DNA of 45,063 nt from an uncultured Duncaniella sp. (GTDB lineage: Bacteria > Bacteroidota > Bacteroidia > Bacteroidales > Muribaculaceae). A model generated the notes under the pieces. The model was not told the origin of the DNA. It saw only the letters and a program-made list of their open reading frames with translations, and did no database searches. The DNA is taken from assembly GCA_910578615.1 (NCBI GenBank), contig CAJTRI010000011.1, forward strand, positions 71,944 through 117,006. The letters are read 5' to 3'. Shown in pieces: positions 7,789 through 16,918 of the stretch. How positions within the stretch are numbered: position 1 is the stretch's first letter; every line of letters begins with the position of its first letter. A program made the translations under genes and the position numbers.

Positions 7789-10230
7789 TTACTTTCCGAT
7801 TAGTGTATAAGTTTTACCGGCCTTGGTCGGGAGGTCATAAAGATATGTCTTTTCCGGCTTCACAGGATTGAGCTTTGCCTCAGGCGATATTATAGGACTA
7901 AGCCCTTCGTGAGTGGCAAAGAACTTGTTGGTGTTCTCTCCCTTTGCGCTTTTTAGACCGGCTCCTTTGAGAGGGGTGAGCGAACGCAGACGGCATATGC
8001 CGCCGAGAGCAGACGTGATCTCGACCTTTTCAATGCGGCCTTTGCCCCATTTGATATCGATCTCGAAACCGCCACGGACGCGCAGTCCCTTGATCTCGCC
8101 GTCAGGCCATACCGACGGGAGGGCCGGGAGAAGGTAGATGAACCCGTCATGACTCTGCACAAGCATCTCGGCAATACCGGCTACGCAGCCGAAGTTGCCG
8201 TCTATCTGGAACGGCGGATGAGCGTCAAAAAGGTTGGGATAAGTACCACCCTTCTTCTTTTCATTCCTTACAAGGGTGAGCTGGTCAGTTATGAGTTTAT
8301 AGGCATGGTCTCCGTCAAGAAGTCGCGCCCACAGGCAGACCTTCCATCCCATGCTCCATCCAGTGGACGGGTCTCCGCGATGAATCAGAGACGTGCGTGC
8401 CGCGTCAAACAGTTCAGGCGTGCGGAATGGTGAGATCTGGTTTGACGGGAAAAGACCGTAAAGATGCGACACATGGCGGTGTACGTCTTCCGGATCGTCC
8501 CAGTCGGCCATCCATTCTTGAAGTTGCCCCCAGCGTCCCACACGCATCGGCGACATCTCCCTCAAACGTCCCGACAATCTGGCTGCGAACTCTTTGTCAG
8601 TGTCAAGAATCTCTGAGGCGGTTATGATGTTCTGCCACAACTCTGTAATCAGCTGGTTATCCATTGTCACTCCGGCGGCTGTTGTCGACTTGTGACCGGC
8701 ATGGGTATTTTCGGGAGAATTGCTTGGAACGACAACCAGACGTTTTTCTGTCGGCTCATATACCATGGTGGCATCAAAGAACTCCCCGGCACCTTTCATG
8801 ATAGGATAAGCCTCGCGAAGGAACCCGATGTCGCCCGTATGGAGATAATGTTCCCACAGATGACGGCACAGCCATGCGCCTCCGCTCATCCACATACCCG
8901 AGGGTGCATTGTCAATGGCTCCTGTGACACGCCAGATGTCGGTATTGTGATGCAACACCCATCCCGGAGCACCATACATGATCTTGGCTGTCTCACTACC
9001 TGTCTCGCTCACCTCCTTGATGAGTCGGAACAACGGTTCGTTGAGCCATGACAGGTTGGTGACTTCGGAAGGCCAGTAGTTCATTTCAAGGTTTATGTTG
9101 CAGGTATATTTGCTGTCCCATGACGGAAAAAGCTTATCATTCCATATACCTTGCAGATTGGCCGGCTGTCCGCCCGGCTGGGAGGATGATATCAGAAGAT
9201 AACGTCCAAATTTGTAGTAGGTTGAAACAAGATATGCGTCGTCCGTCTCCTTGAAACGTTCAATACGCAGATCGGTAGGGACATCGGCATATTTGTCTTC
9301 TCCCAGCCACAGGTCGGAAGTGCCTATCTGCTTCTGATAGAAATCCACATGCTCTCTTTTTGCCTCGCCATACGGACGTCTGACCGCCTTGGCAAGATAT
9401 TCCTTCGAACGTGCCTCTTCATCTCCCTCTATATCCTTATAGCTGTTGAAGTTAGTGGCGATAGAGGTATAGATTACAGCCTCGTCGGCATTCTCTACCG
9501 TGATGACACCGTCTCTCGATGTCATATTACCCCCCTTGGGAACCACTGCGACACGTCCCTGAAACTCCACCTTGCCTTTCAGGCCTTCATGATTCGAACC
9601 TATGCCGCTGAGTGTTATGTCATCACCATCCGAGGCTATCATCACGTCAGGATGAGGCGATGTCAGAGCGGCATTGAAAGTCACGCTTCCCGGCTTGTCA
9701 GCCGTTATACGTGTTATGACAACCTGATCAGGAAAAGACGAAAAAGTCTCTCTCGTATAGTTGACCCCGTCTACACTATACCTGACTATCGTGCGGGCCG
9801 AATCAAGACTTAGCTCGCGATAATAATCCTCGTAGCGGCTATGGCCGGGGAAGTTGATGCGGAGATCACCAAACGACTGGTAAGGCATCCCCTGATTGGT
9901 AGCAGATTTAACATGGGCCGTGGCCATGTCCTGAGCCTCGCGATATTTACCCTCAAATACGAGCTGTCTGATTTTAGGAATCCACTCACGGGCATCCGGA
10001 TTGGCGTTGTTGTTAGGACGTCCGGCCCACAGAGTCTCCTCATTCAGCTGGATCTGTTCGGCTGCCGGATTACCATAAACCATGGCTCCAAGCCTGCCGT
10101 TGCCAAGAGGAAGAGCCTCGGTCCAGACCTGGGCCGGCTTGTCATACCATAACTTGTGCTCACGCGCGGACATAGTTGTCGCCAACAATATGAGCACACC
10201 GATAAATAGTGATTTCAAGGACATTTTCAT
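7789..10230 (-). CDS. GH95 alpha-L-fucosidase / alpha-L-galactosidase
   Basis: An 813-residue exported GH95 enzyme. I chose the start at 10230 (MKMSLKSLFIG...) because it gives a clean signal peptide and lies about 15 nt below a good promoter; the longer frame from 10326 would run back through that promoter and the terminator. Order: N-terminal beta-sandwich with the LPLGNGRLGAMVYG signature, linker, (alpha/alpha)6 barrel, C-terminal beta domain. Expected catalytic residues are present: Asn378 and Asn380 in CNINLEMNYW, acid Glu507 in SNSPENTH, Asp677 in FQIDGNFG. GH95 inverts alpha-L-fucosides or, in several gut Bacteroides enzymes, alpha-L-galactosides. RG-II side chain A ends in L-galactose, so the latter is favoured by context. 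First gene of the second transcription unit. Confidence 0.88.
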   Translation of the reverse strand: MKMSLKSLFIGVLILLATTMSAREHKLWYDKPAQVWTEALPLGNGRLGAMVYGNPAAEQIQLNEETLWAGRPNNNANPDAREWIPKIRQLVFEGKYREAQDMATAHVKSATNQGMPYQSFGDLRINFPGHSRYEDYYRELSLDSARTIVRYSVDGVNYTRETFSSFPDQVVITRITADKPGSVTFNAALTSPHPDVMIASDGDDITLSGIGSNHEGLKGKVEFQGRVAVVPKGGNMTSRDGVITVENADEAVIYTSIATNFNSYKDIEGDEEARSKEYLAKAVRRPYGEAKREHVDFYQKQIGTSDLWLGEDKYADVPTDLRIERFKETDDAYLVSTYYKFGRYLLISSSQPGGQPANLQGIWNDKLFPSWDSKYTCNINLEMNYWPSEVTNLSWLNEPLFRLIKEVSETGSETAKIMYGAPGWVLHHNTDIWRVTGAIDNAPSGMWMSGGAWLCRHLWEHYLHTGDIGFLREAYPIMKGAGEFFDATMVYEPTEKRLVVVPSNSPENTHAGHKSTTAAGVTMDNQLITELWQNIITASEILDTDKEFAARLSGRLREMSPMRVGRWGQLQEWMADWDDPEDVHRHVSHLYGLFPSNQISPFRTPELFDAARTSLIHRGDPSTGWSMGWKVCLWARLLDGDHAYKLITDQLTLVRNEKKKGGTYPNLFDAHPPFQIDGNFGCVAGIAEMLVQSHDGFIYLLPALPSVWPDGEIKGLRVRGGFEIDIKWGKGRIEKVEITSALGGICRLRSLTPLKGAGLKSAKGENTNKFFATHEGLSPIISPEAKLNPVKPEKTYLYDLPTKAGKTYTLIGK

Positions 10231-10250
10231 GGAAGATTTATTTGGCAAAA

Positions 10251-10282
10251 CAAAGGTACGGAAATAATCCCATACGCACAAA
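10251..10282 (-). promoter_or_regulatory. Bacteroidota promoter for the GH95 gene
   Basis: Read on the minus strand the site is TTTG (10282-10279), a 20-nt gap, then TACCTTTG (10258-10251). This matches the Bacteroidota housekeeping consensus TTTG-N19/21-TAnnTTTG in every fixed base. Transcription should begin near 10245, leaving a leader of only about 15 nt before the ATG at 10230. It lies directly behind the terminator of the upstream unit, so the GH95-led genes have their own promoter. Confidence 0.82.
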
Positions 10283-10290
10283 TTATAGCT

Positions 10291-10333
10291 AAAAATCCGC
10301 CCTTGATGATACTTTTCTGTCATCAAGGGCGGA
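10291..10333 (-). terminator. Intrinsic terminator after the PL1-like gene
   Basis: A perfect 14-bp inverted repeat (10296-10309 and 10320-10333, arm TCCGCCCTTGATGA) encloses a 10-nt loop. On the minus strand it is followed at once by TTTTTA. It starts 28 nt past the stop codon of the pectate-lyase-like gene and ends 9 nt before the -33 element of the next promoter. It should end the 12-gene transcript that starts at GH127, though some read-through is possible. Confidence 0.88.
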
Positions 10334-10361
10334 CGGAAAGACTGTTAATCGGTGTTAGTGA

Positions 10362-11981
10362 TTACTCGGCGAGTTCGTTGGCATACACCTCTATCCATGC
10401 ATATCCCTCAGGTGAGATTACGGCCGAATCTGAGGAATCGTTGGGATTGAGACCGTGTTTCTTCTCCCACTCGTCGGGTATACCGTCTCCGTCAGAGTCA
10501 ACTCGTGGTGTGCCCTTGTATTCAGGCAGACCGCCCACCTGGGCCGGGTCGGTGATTATACCGTACTTATAGGAATCAGCCGGAAGACGACGCTTGACAT
10601 ACGGGCTTACCGCCTGCGCCTTATCAGCGTCAGGGGCATATATGGCCTTGCCTGTAAGAACGGTCTCTATGACACGCTTGTCAACGGCATCACGACGCGG
10701 GCGTGTGGCTCCGGCATTCTCCATCACATAGTTAAAGGCGGGATAGGCATCCATGATGGTAACCTCGGCCATAGGGAAAGGCTTGTCTGCTTTAAGTTCG
10801 GCTATACGGTCGGCAGGAACCGGGCCGTTGAAAATCTGCACACCTCCATCCCAGTTGTTCATAGTGACCTTCTCGTTGCCCCATACGATATTGCCGTCAA
10901 CATAGGCCTTGCCGAATGTATTCTTATGGGCAGGATCACGACCGGCCTCCATCTTGACAATACGATAGCGGATGGGGGCATCAGGCTTGTTGGTCTCGGT
11001 GATAGGCCCGGGTTTGAAGTTGTTATTGATGATGTTGAGACGGCTTGTGTGGTCTCCGCCGTCAACCGAACGGTTCCACCAGTTGTAAGTCACGTTGTTG
11101 ATGAAGTTGAAGTCCTCATCCATGCCTATGGAACAGTTGCGTGAGATATTAGAGGCAAAAAGATTTCGTGCGAAAGTGCTGTTATGTCCGCCTATTGTGG
11201 CACCGAAAGCATGGTTATAAAGATCAAGACCTTCGGAGAAGATACTGTTCTGTATGGTGATGTTGACCGTCGGAAGTTTCTCACCCTTTCCTGTCTCGTC
11301 GCGGTTATAGACATGGCGGTAGATAGACATATTCTCGTCCAGTCCCCATGATCCCGACACATGGTCAAGAATTATATTGCCCACCGCATTGCCACCGAGG
11401 GCATCGTCACGGAAAGCGACATCCATGGCACCTCGGCGGAAACGCATGTGACGGATGATGACATCATGAGTATCGATAAGGAAGGAGGCGCCGGTCACGC
11501 AGACACCGTCACCGGGTGCTGTCTGGCCGAGGATAGTGATATAAGGAGCACGGACGCTGATAGGGGAATCAAGCTTGATGACGCCCGAGACGTTGAACAC
11601 TATTATACGCGCACCACCGGTCTCGCAGGCCTCTCGCAAAGTTCCCGGCCCATGGTCGGCGAGAGAGGTCACCACCAAGACCTTGCCGTCACGACCACCG
11701 GGAGTATAGGCACCCCCGCCCTCCGCTCCGGGAAACGCCTTAATGTCGGCACGTATTAGATCCTCGGGCTTAGAGGCCCACGGACGATAAGGACGGCCCT
11801 TCTCAGCCTCTTCCTTTTTGATGACAGGGAGGGCAGCTTCCCATGCGGCATCAGAAAGAGCATCCCATTCGGCAGACTGGGCAGCGGCTCTTACCTTTAC
11901 CGAGTCTGGAATGACCGGATACTGTGCAGCCACACTCATGGATGAAAGTGCTGCAAGGGTAAATAACGTTACTTTTTTCAT
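10362..11981 (-). CDS. Pectate lyase-like protein (PL1), right-handed beta-helix
   Basis: A 539-residue exported protein (signal peptide MKKVTLFTLAALSSMSVAAQ). After a helical N-terminal segment, residues from about 78 to 400 show PL1 marks: AFPGAEGGGAYTPGG, then GPGTLREAC, IIVFNVSGVI, RHMRFRRG and DHVSGSWGLDEN, which form the parallel beta-helix and calcium-dependent active groove of pectate lyases. The C-terminus carries an Asp-rich DSDGDGIPDEWE segment near residue 495, a thrombospondin type-3-like calcium motif common in secreted Bacteroidota lyases. It would cut homogalacturonan or the RG-II backbone by beta-elimination. It is the last gene before the terminator and starts 27 nt after the GH2 stop. 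Its leader resembles that of the lipoprotein gene at 1417-2364. Confidence 0.83.
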   Translation of the reverse strand: MKKVTLFTLAALSSMSVAAQYPVIPDSVKVRAAAQSAEWDALSDAAWEAALPVIKKEEAEKGRPYRPWASKPEDLIRADIKAFPGAEGGGAYTPGGRDGKVLVVTSLADHGPGTLREACETGGARIIVFNVSGVIKLDSPISVRAPYITILGQTAPGDGVCVTGASFLIDTHDVIIRHMRFRRGAMDVAFRDDALGGNAVGNIILDHVSGSWGLDENMSIYRHVYNRDETGKGEKLPTVNITIQNSIFSEGLDLYNHAFGATIGGHNSTFARNLFASNISRNCSIGMDEDFNFINNVTYNWWNRSVDGGDHTSRLNIINNNFKPGPITETNKPDAPIRYRIVKMEAGRDPAHKNTFGKAYVDGNIVWGNEKVTMNNWDGGVQIFNGPVPADRIAELKADKPFPMAEVTIMDAYPAFNYVMENAGATRPRRDAVDKRVIETVLTGKAIYAPDADKAQAVSPYVKRRLPADSYKYGIITDPAQVGGLPEYKGTPRVDSDGDGIPDEWEKKHGLNPNDSSDSAVISPEGYAWIEVYANELAE

Positions 11982-12008
11982 TTCAGGTATTAATTGGTTC
12001 TCTGTTCT

Positions 12009-14624
12009 TTATTTCTGTATTCCGAATTCCTGTTGCTGGACGTCTACTTCTTCAAGAATGCGGCGTTTTTCTTCGTCCGAGAGCGTGGTTCCTGTCTGAC
12101 GGCCAGACTTGGCTGCCGATATCCCTACCCGTCTCTCATCCGTATACACAGCCTTGATTGCCGACGGCACACTCTCGATTACAAGTTCGGCAGGAGTGGG
12201 AGCATGGTTGCCCGGAGCTTCAACCGTTGCGGTAATCTTTATCTTCCCAGGAGTGCGTGTAGAACGGACAAGAACCGGGGCTGAACCCCATTCCACGGGA
12301 CGCGGATTGGCATGAATGGAGGCATCACCTATTATTTCACCTTCTCCCTCGATGGTGAACACGATGTTTTCCTTGGCGAGACGGCGCACATTGCCATTGT
12401 CATCAGTGACCTCGGCTATTACCACGATGAAATCTGAGCCATCAGCTACGAGAGGTTTGCCGTTCCAGTCGGCACGTAATCTCAGCTTGGTGGAACGACG
12501 TGACGGCATCTTACGCTCGGCAGCCACCACCTTTCCATCGACAATGCCTTCGGCTACCATATTGACAGCCTTCCAGTTCTTATTGGTATAACTGTAATCA
12601 CGGGCTTCCCAGAAATCCCATACATCCTTGAAGACCACGGGAGCTGAGGGAAGATGTTTGTCGGCATGAATCACAGGAAGAGTCCATGTGCGGGCACCGT
12701 CATACATGGAGAGACGCACAGAGTCACAGTTGCTGAATACCACTACATCCGGGTCAGAAAACTGTGTCATCTCATGCATTATGTATACCATCGGGCCAGA
12801 CTCTGCCACGGGATGGTCGAGGTCATGGGCTGTCTGGCTACGGAACATATGGTAGGCATACTTGGGCTGTCGGAATGCATCATATATGCCTCCCCAGTAA
12901 GGGTCGGGGTGGTAACCTCGCTGGTGGTCGAACGGATGCCACTGCGCTCCGCCTATAAATTTGTCACCTGTATTGTAAAGGCCGTCCATCGTCTCAGCCA
13001 GAGAAAGAGCCTGTACCTTCATCGGTCGTTCACCCCAACTACGGGAGGCTCGGTTGTTGTTGTTATGTGCATACCAGTCGTCCACATTCTCGCCAAACTC
13101 GCGTGTGAAGATATTCTGGCGGGGGACATCAGCCTTTGCCTCATCCCCGGGCCATCCGTAGACAAGATCATAGTTTTCCTTGACACCGGCAGAATGCATA
13201 TCCGCCGCTGCGATAGGACGTCCGGGATAGGGATACTCATCCTTTGTAATCTGCAATGCTTCAAGCGAGAAATTTTCTGGATAACGGGTTTCGTTCAAAA
13301 TAGGTTCCCACATAAGCACCGAGGGATGGTTGCGGTCACGGCGGATAATCTGACGCGTATTGTCGTGCACAAGTTCGGCAAAGCGGGGATCCTTGTTCCA
13401 GTACTGCCAACCGGGAGTAGCGACAATAACAAACATGCCGAGTTCGTCACAGGCATCCATGAAGGACGGATCCTGAGGATAATGAGCCACACGGATGATA
13501 CGGCATCCTGCATCACGTAGACGTTTTGCATCACGCCACTGCTGGGAATTGGGCACAGCGTTGCCTACATAGGCAAAATCCTGATGACGGTTGGCACCGA
13601 TAAGTTTGCCGAACGGCTCTCCGTTTAGGATGAATCCCTTTTCACCGTCAAATTCAAACGAACGTATGCCCACACGGGTAGCCCCTCCGTCAACGGTCTT
13701 GCCTCCCTCCTTAACACGCGACTCAACACGGTATAACGAAGGTGAATCGGGACTCCATAATCTGGGTTCGGCCACATGTATCTTCTGCATGACCGTACCC
13801 GTCTTGCCGCCCCCGAGTTTCAGATTGCGAGACACCTTTCTTACGAGTTTTCCATCAGGACTTATAAGAGAGGTCTCAACTGTGACATTGCGGGACTTTG
13901 TGCCGGAATTTCTGACATCCGTATCAATAATGACATCCGCACCCTTGCTTGACACATTGTCAAAATGTACAAACACACCGCCGCCTGCTACCTTTTCGGC
14001 CTCGACCGCGTCAGTAATGGCCACAGGAGACTTGGCTATCATCCATACATCGCGGTAGATTCCGCCATGGTAAGCGAAGTCAAGTGAGTGCTGGGGCTTG
14101 CCCGGAGGGAAACTCTTGTCATCGCTGTTGTCAGCCATGACCGCGACCACACACTCGTCTCCCGGCTTCACACCGGCCTCCGTCAGCGAGATAGTTACAG
14201 GAAGATAACCGCCAAGATGAGATTTCACCTCTTGGCCGTTGACAAAGAACCTCTGCTTGCCCATCACTGCTTCAAAATGAAGCGAGACATCCTTTCCGTC
14301 CGTCTCCACAGGCATCTTGAAGTGCTTGCGATACCAAGCCACACCCTGATAATTGCGACCACCGCTTCCCTCGGCCGGAAGAAGTTCTACTGTATGCGGA
14401 GTGGAGACCACCTCCCAACCAGAGTCATCGAGACCAACCGACTGTCCTTGGGCCACATCTCCGAGATGATAACGCCATCCCGAATTGAAATCATAGACCT
14501 GGCGGCCTGAGTCAGCGAGCGGGAAGAAGCCGGCCACTGAGATCTCCTGCGGTGTAACATCCTCTCCGGCCGATACCGCAGCCGGAAGAAGCAGGAGTGA
14601 GAGAATTAGAAATAACTTATTCAT
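12009..14624 (-). CDS. GH2 glycosidase (beta-galactosidase/glucuronidase-like)
   Basis: An 871-residue exported GH2 enzyme (signal peptide MNKLFLILSLLLLPAAVSAG). The order is the sugar-binding jelly roll (about 40-200), an immunoglobulin-like domain (200-320), a TIM barrel (325-620) and further beta domains. Acid/base Glu445 lies in MWEPILNET and the probable nucleophile Glu509 in FTREFGE. The C-terminal 40 residues are charged and helical, unlike the rest. GH2 covers beta-galactosidase, beta-glucuronidase, beta-galacturonidase and alpha-L-arabinopyranosidase; sequence reading does not separate them. Its start codon shares one base with the stop of the previous gene (TAATG), which implies coupled translation. 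Confidence 0.85.
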   Translation of the reverse strand: MNKLFLILSLLLLPAAVSAGEDVTPQEISVAGFFPLADSGRQVYDFNSGWRYHLGDVAQGQSVGLDDSGWEVVSTPHTVELLPAEGSGGRNYQGVAWYRKHFKMPVETDGKDVSLHFEAVMGKQRFFVNGQEVKSHLGGYLPVTISLTEAGVKPGDECVVAVMADNSDDKSFPPGKPQHSLDFAYHGGIYRDVWMIAKSPVAITDAVEAEKVAGGGVFVHFDNVSSKGADVIIDTDVRNSGTKSRNVTVETSLISPDGKLVRKVSRNLKLGGGKTGTVMQKIHVAEPRLWSPDSPSLYRVESRVKEGGKTVDGGATRVGIRSFEFDGEKGFILNGEPFGKLIGANRHQDFAYVGNAVPNSQQWRDAKRLRDAGCRIIRVAHYPQDPSFMDACDELGMFVIVATPGWQYWNKDPRFAELVHDNTRQIIRRDRNHPSVLMWEPILNETRYPENFSLEALQITKDEYPYPGRPIAAADMHSAGVKENYDLVYGWPGDEAKADVPRQNIFTREFGENVDDWYAHNNNNRASRSWGERPMKVQALSLAETMDGLYNTGDKFIGGAQWHPFDHQRGYHPDPYWGGIYDAFRQPKYAYHMFRSQTAHDLDHPVAESGPMVYIMHEMTQFSDPDVVVFSNCDSVRLSMYDGARTWTLPVIHADKHLPSAPVVFKDVWDFWEARDYSYTNKNWKAVNMVAEGIVDGKVVAAERKMPSRRSTKLRLRADWNGKPLVADGSDFIVVIAEVTDDNGNVRRLAKENIVFTIEGEGEIIGDASIHANPRPVEWGSAPVLVRSTRTPGKIKITATVEAPGNHAPTPAELVIESVPSAIKAVYTDERRVGISAAKSGRQTGTTLSDEEKRRILEEVDVQQQEFGIQK

Positions 14625-16915
14625 TAAAGTGATTGGTTTAAGGCTTTGGGAAGAATAACGGATTTGCGACGGCTTTCGGGCGTCACCTTCAAATCAGTGA
14701 GCCTGCCATCTCTTAGTGAGGCTTCGACAACAGTACGCCCCGGTGCATGTAGACGGAAACTGATGTCTCGGTCAACAGGCCATGCGGGAAAAATATATAT
14801 GGAGTCTCCGTCATCCCCGGCCTGTATCAGCATCTCTTGAAGCCCTATCATGGCAGCCCCCGCCCAGTTGTGATCGGGAGTCCAGTCAAAGCCCGGGCCG
14901 AGGAATGCGGGGAAACGATGTACTCCGGCAGTCCATTTCTCGGAATTCAGTCTGAAAGCCTCGTCTGAAAGACCGAGACAGGCAGCCCAGATATTATCTT
15001 GCTTCCACCCCTTTGTAGAACGGAACCTAAGCGCATCCGGGTCATGAAGATATGTGTTGAGAGCGGCATCAAACCCTATGGAGTCTCCGACAGTCACTCC
15101 GTGGAAACGCCAGGGGAAGACGGTATAGAGCTGCGGGGTCTCTATGTTGTTGACACGTTCCCATGTTTTTGCCGGTGCTACCATCGTGCGCCCCTCCAAC
15201 GTGCGGAACGGTATATCAGGGATGCGTGAAAGAAGTGCGTCCCATTTTGAGACAGCCGTATCCCCGCAGGCCTTCATATACTTTATATAGTCATGGGTGA
15301 CACGTCGGAGTCCGGCCACCGTAGATGATGCGTTATTGGTCATCTTGTATGTCTCGCAAGCCGACCCGGGAAAGAGTATCAGCCTCCCTTCCCCATCAAG
15401 TTTCTTGCTCCCCCTAAGCGAGGCAAGATACTTATAGTGCTCATCAAAGAAGATAAGAGACTGCTCTATCAACGGACGATATGATGATATGTCGGCCCCG
15501 TCATAGATAGCTGACTGGATGATCATCTCGCAAAATTCAAGCACCGTGTCCCAGCAATATTCAAGCCATGCGTTATATTCTACACCCGGGTCAAACCCGG
15601 CAGGACGTTTCGAGCCATATTCCATCATGTTAGGAAATGCAAAAAGCTCTGTCTGCTCAGTGAAACAGGCGCCGTCATGTCCCCAATAGGCGCGTGTGCG
15701 CTCCATGGCATTCGGAAGCATCCGCAGATAGAAGTCAAACTGAGGCTTCATCATATCGAAATCCCCGCTTTTAAGCATAGGCCAATAGACCAGCCGCTGG
15801 TTCTGTGCGGTCATGGTGCCTCCACCCCAGTTACGGAAGTCAGGAGTGAAGGGATTGTCGGGATTGACGTGCGAAGGATCGAACGTGAAAAGTCCGCCGT
15901 TGAACTTAGTCGGTTCCTTTCCATAGGCGTTACAGCCAAGCATATAGCGGAAAAGAGTGTAGTTACGGGCCATACTTGCGGCATCACGGTCTCCGTCCAC
16001 GGGCACATCAACATAGCTGCGGTTCCAGAACTCACGCCACCACTGCCTCGACTCCTCTCGGTCACGCCTGAGACTGACCACGGAAGAAATCGAATCAAGA
16101 GTTTTTACAAACCCTGAGATGTCTGCCGTCTGCTCATTGTTCAGCACTATGCTGAAACTGTGTTTCTTTGACGGACGCATGGAGAAATTGTATGATTTAT
16201 AATCTGTATCCCCATACTTACCATCGGTCACCCCTGCAAAAGACAAGTCTTTACCATACAGACGTCCCCCGGACGCAAGTCGTGAGAGCGGGTTCCACAA
16301 TCGGCCTTTTATGGAGTCAAGCCCCTGTTTTCCGACTGTGATATCAAAAACGGTCTGGGCCGGATTATGATGAACGAACGTCACCCCATTATCCGACACG
16401 TCTATTGAATCAGCTGATGTATGAAGACTTTTGTTCCCTGACCATTTCCATGAACTCTGCCGCCCCTCGGCCTTGCGGTAAGGACGGTCTTTGTATCGCC
16501 AGCTCTCATAAGACACCACCGGGGCCACGGACTTCGGAGATTCAATCTCGACATGTATCACAGGTTTGTGCACATCGGCCCACAGGATGACTTTCGAACC
16601 ATTGAGCCTTACGTCGCAATATCCTTCTCCAAGACGGAGTGTCTGGGAAAAAGGAGCCGCAGTGTCTCCCGGGACATGCACCCTCACACGACCCTGTTTC
16701 AAAAGTGTGTTGTTCTCGTCATAAGCCCCGCTACGTCCTATATAAAAGAGCAGGTCTCCGTCCTCGACCCACACATTCATACCCACGTCGCCTCCTCCTA
16801 CCGGCATAGAGCCGGAGGAGTCCTCACTCATCCTGTCCCAGACATAGTCAGCCGGGACATAGGCATAAGCACCAAAAACGGCAAACAGGGCGACTATCGA
16901 AAGAATATGCTTCAT
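14624..16915 (-). CDS. DUF5703 / GH95-like (alpha/alpha)6-barrel protein
   Basis: A 763-residue exported protein (signal peptide MKHILSIVALFAVFGAYA). The N-terminus (PADYVWDRMSEDSSGSMPVGGGDVGMNVW) matches DUF5703 as I remember it, and the later part has the look of a GH95-like (alpha/alpha)6 barrel: NGGLFTFDPS, GGGTMTAQNQRLVYW near residue 370, and PDHNWAGAAMIGLQEMLIQ near 700. It is probably a glycosidase. In an RG-II locus the unfilled role is the 2-O-methyl-L-fucosidase (GH139 type, side chain B). That assignment is by elimination and may be wrong. It ends one base into the GH2 gene and starts 3 nt after the esterase stop, deep inside the operon. Confidence 0.7.
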   Translation of the reverse strand: MKHILSIVALFAVFGAYAYVPADYVWDRMSEDSSGSMPVGGGDVGMNVWVEDGDLLFYIGRSGAYDENNTLLKQGRVRVHVPGDTAAPFSQTLRLGEGYCDVRLNGSKVILWADVHKPVIHVEIESPKSVAPVVSYESWRYKDRPYRKAEGRQSSWKWSGNKSLHTSADSIDVSDNGVTFVHHNPAQTVFDITVGKQGLDSIKGRLWNPLSRLASGGRLYGKDLSFAGVTDGKYGDTDYKSYNFSMRPSKKHSFSIVLNNEQTADISGFVKTLDSISSVVSLRRDREESRQWWREFWNRSYVDVPVDGDRDAASMARNYTLFRYMLGCNAYGKEPTKFNGGLFTFDPSHVNPDNPFTPDFRNWGGGTMTAQNQRLVYWPMLKSGDFDMMKPQFDFYLRMLPNAMERTRAYWGHDGACFTEQTELFAFPNMMEYGSKRPAGFDPGVEYNAWLEYCWDTVLEFCEMIIQSAIYDGADISSYRPLIEQSLIFFDEHYKYLASLRGSKKLDGEGRLILFPGSACETYKMTNNASSTVAGLRRVTHDYIKYMKACGDTAVSKWDALLSRIPDIPFRTLEGRTMVAPAKTWERVNNIETPQLYTVFPWRFHGVTVGDSIGFDAALNTYLHDPDALRFRSTKGWKQDNIWAACLGLSDEAFRLNSEKWTAGVHRFPAFLGPGFDWTPDHNWAGAAMIGLQEMLIQAGDDGDSIYIFPAWPVDRDISFRLHAPGRTVVEASLRDGRLTDLKVTPESRRKSVILPKALNQSL

Positions 16916-16918
16916 AGA

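Noticed and set aside
10231..10326. Upstream start for the GH95 gene
   Set aside because: The extra 32 codons run through the promoter and part of the terminator hairpin and would hide the signal peptide.
12654..13520. 288-codon plus-strand frame opposite the GH2 gene; similar ones at 10455-11144 and 22534-23376
   Set aside because: They lie fully antisense to genes with intact catalytic motifs, have no recognisable domains, and their composition is that of a mirrored coding frame.
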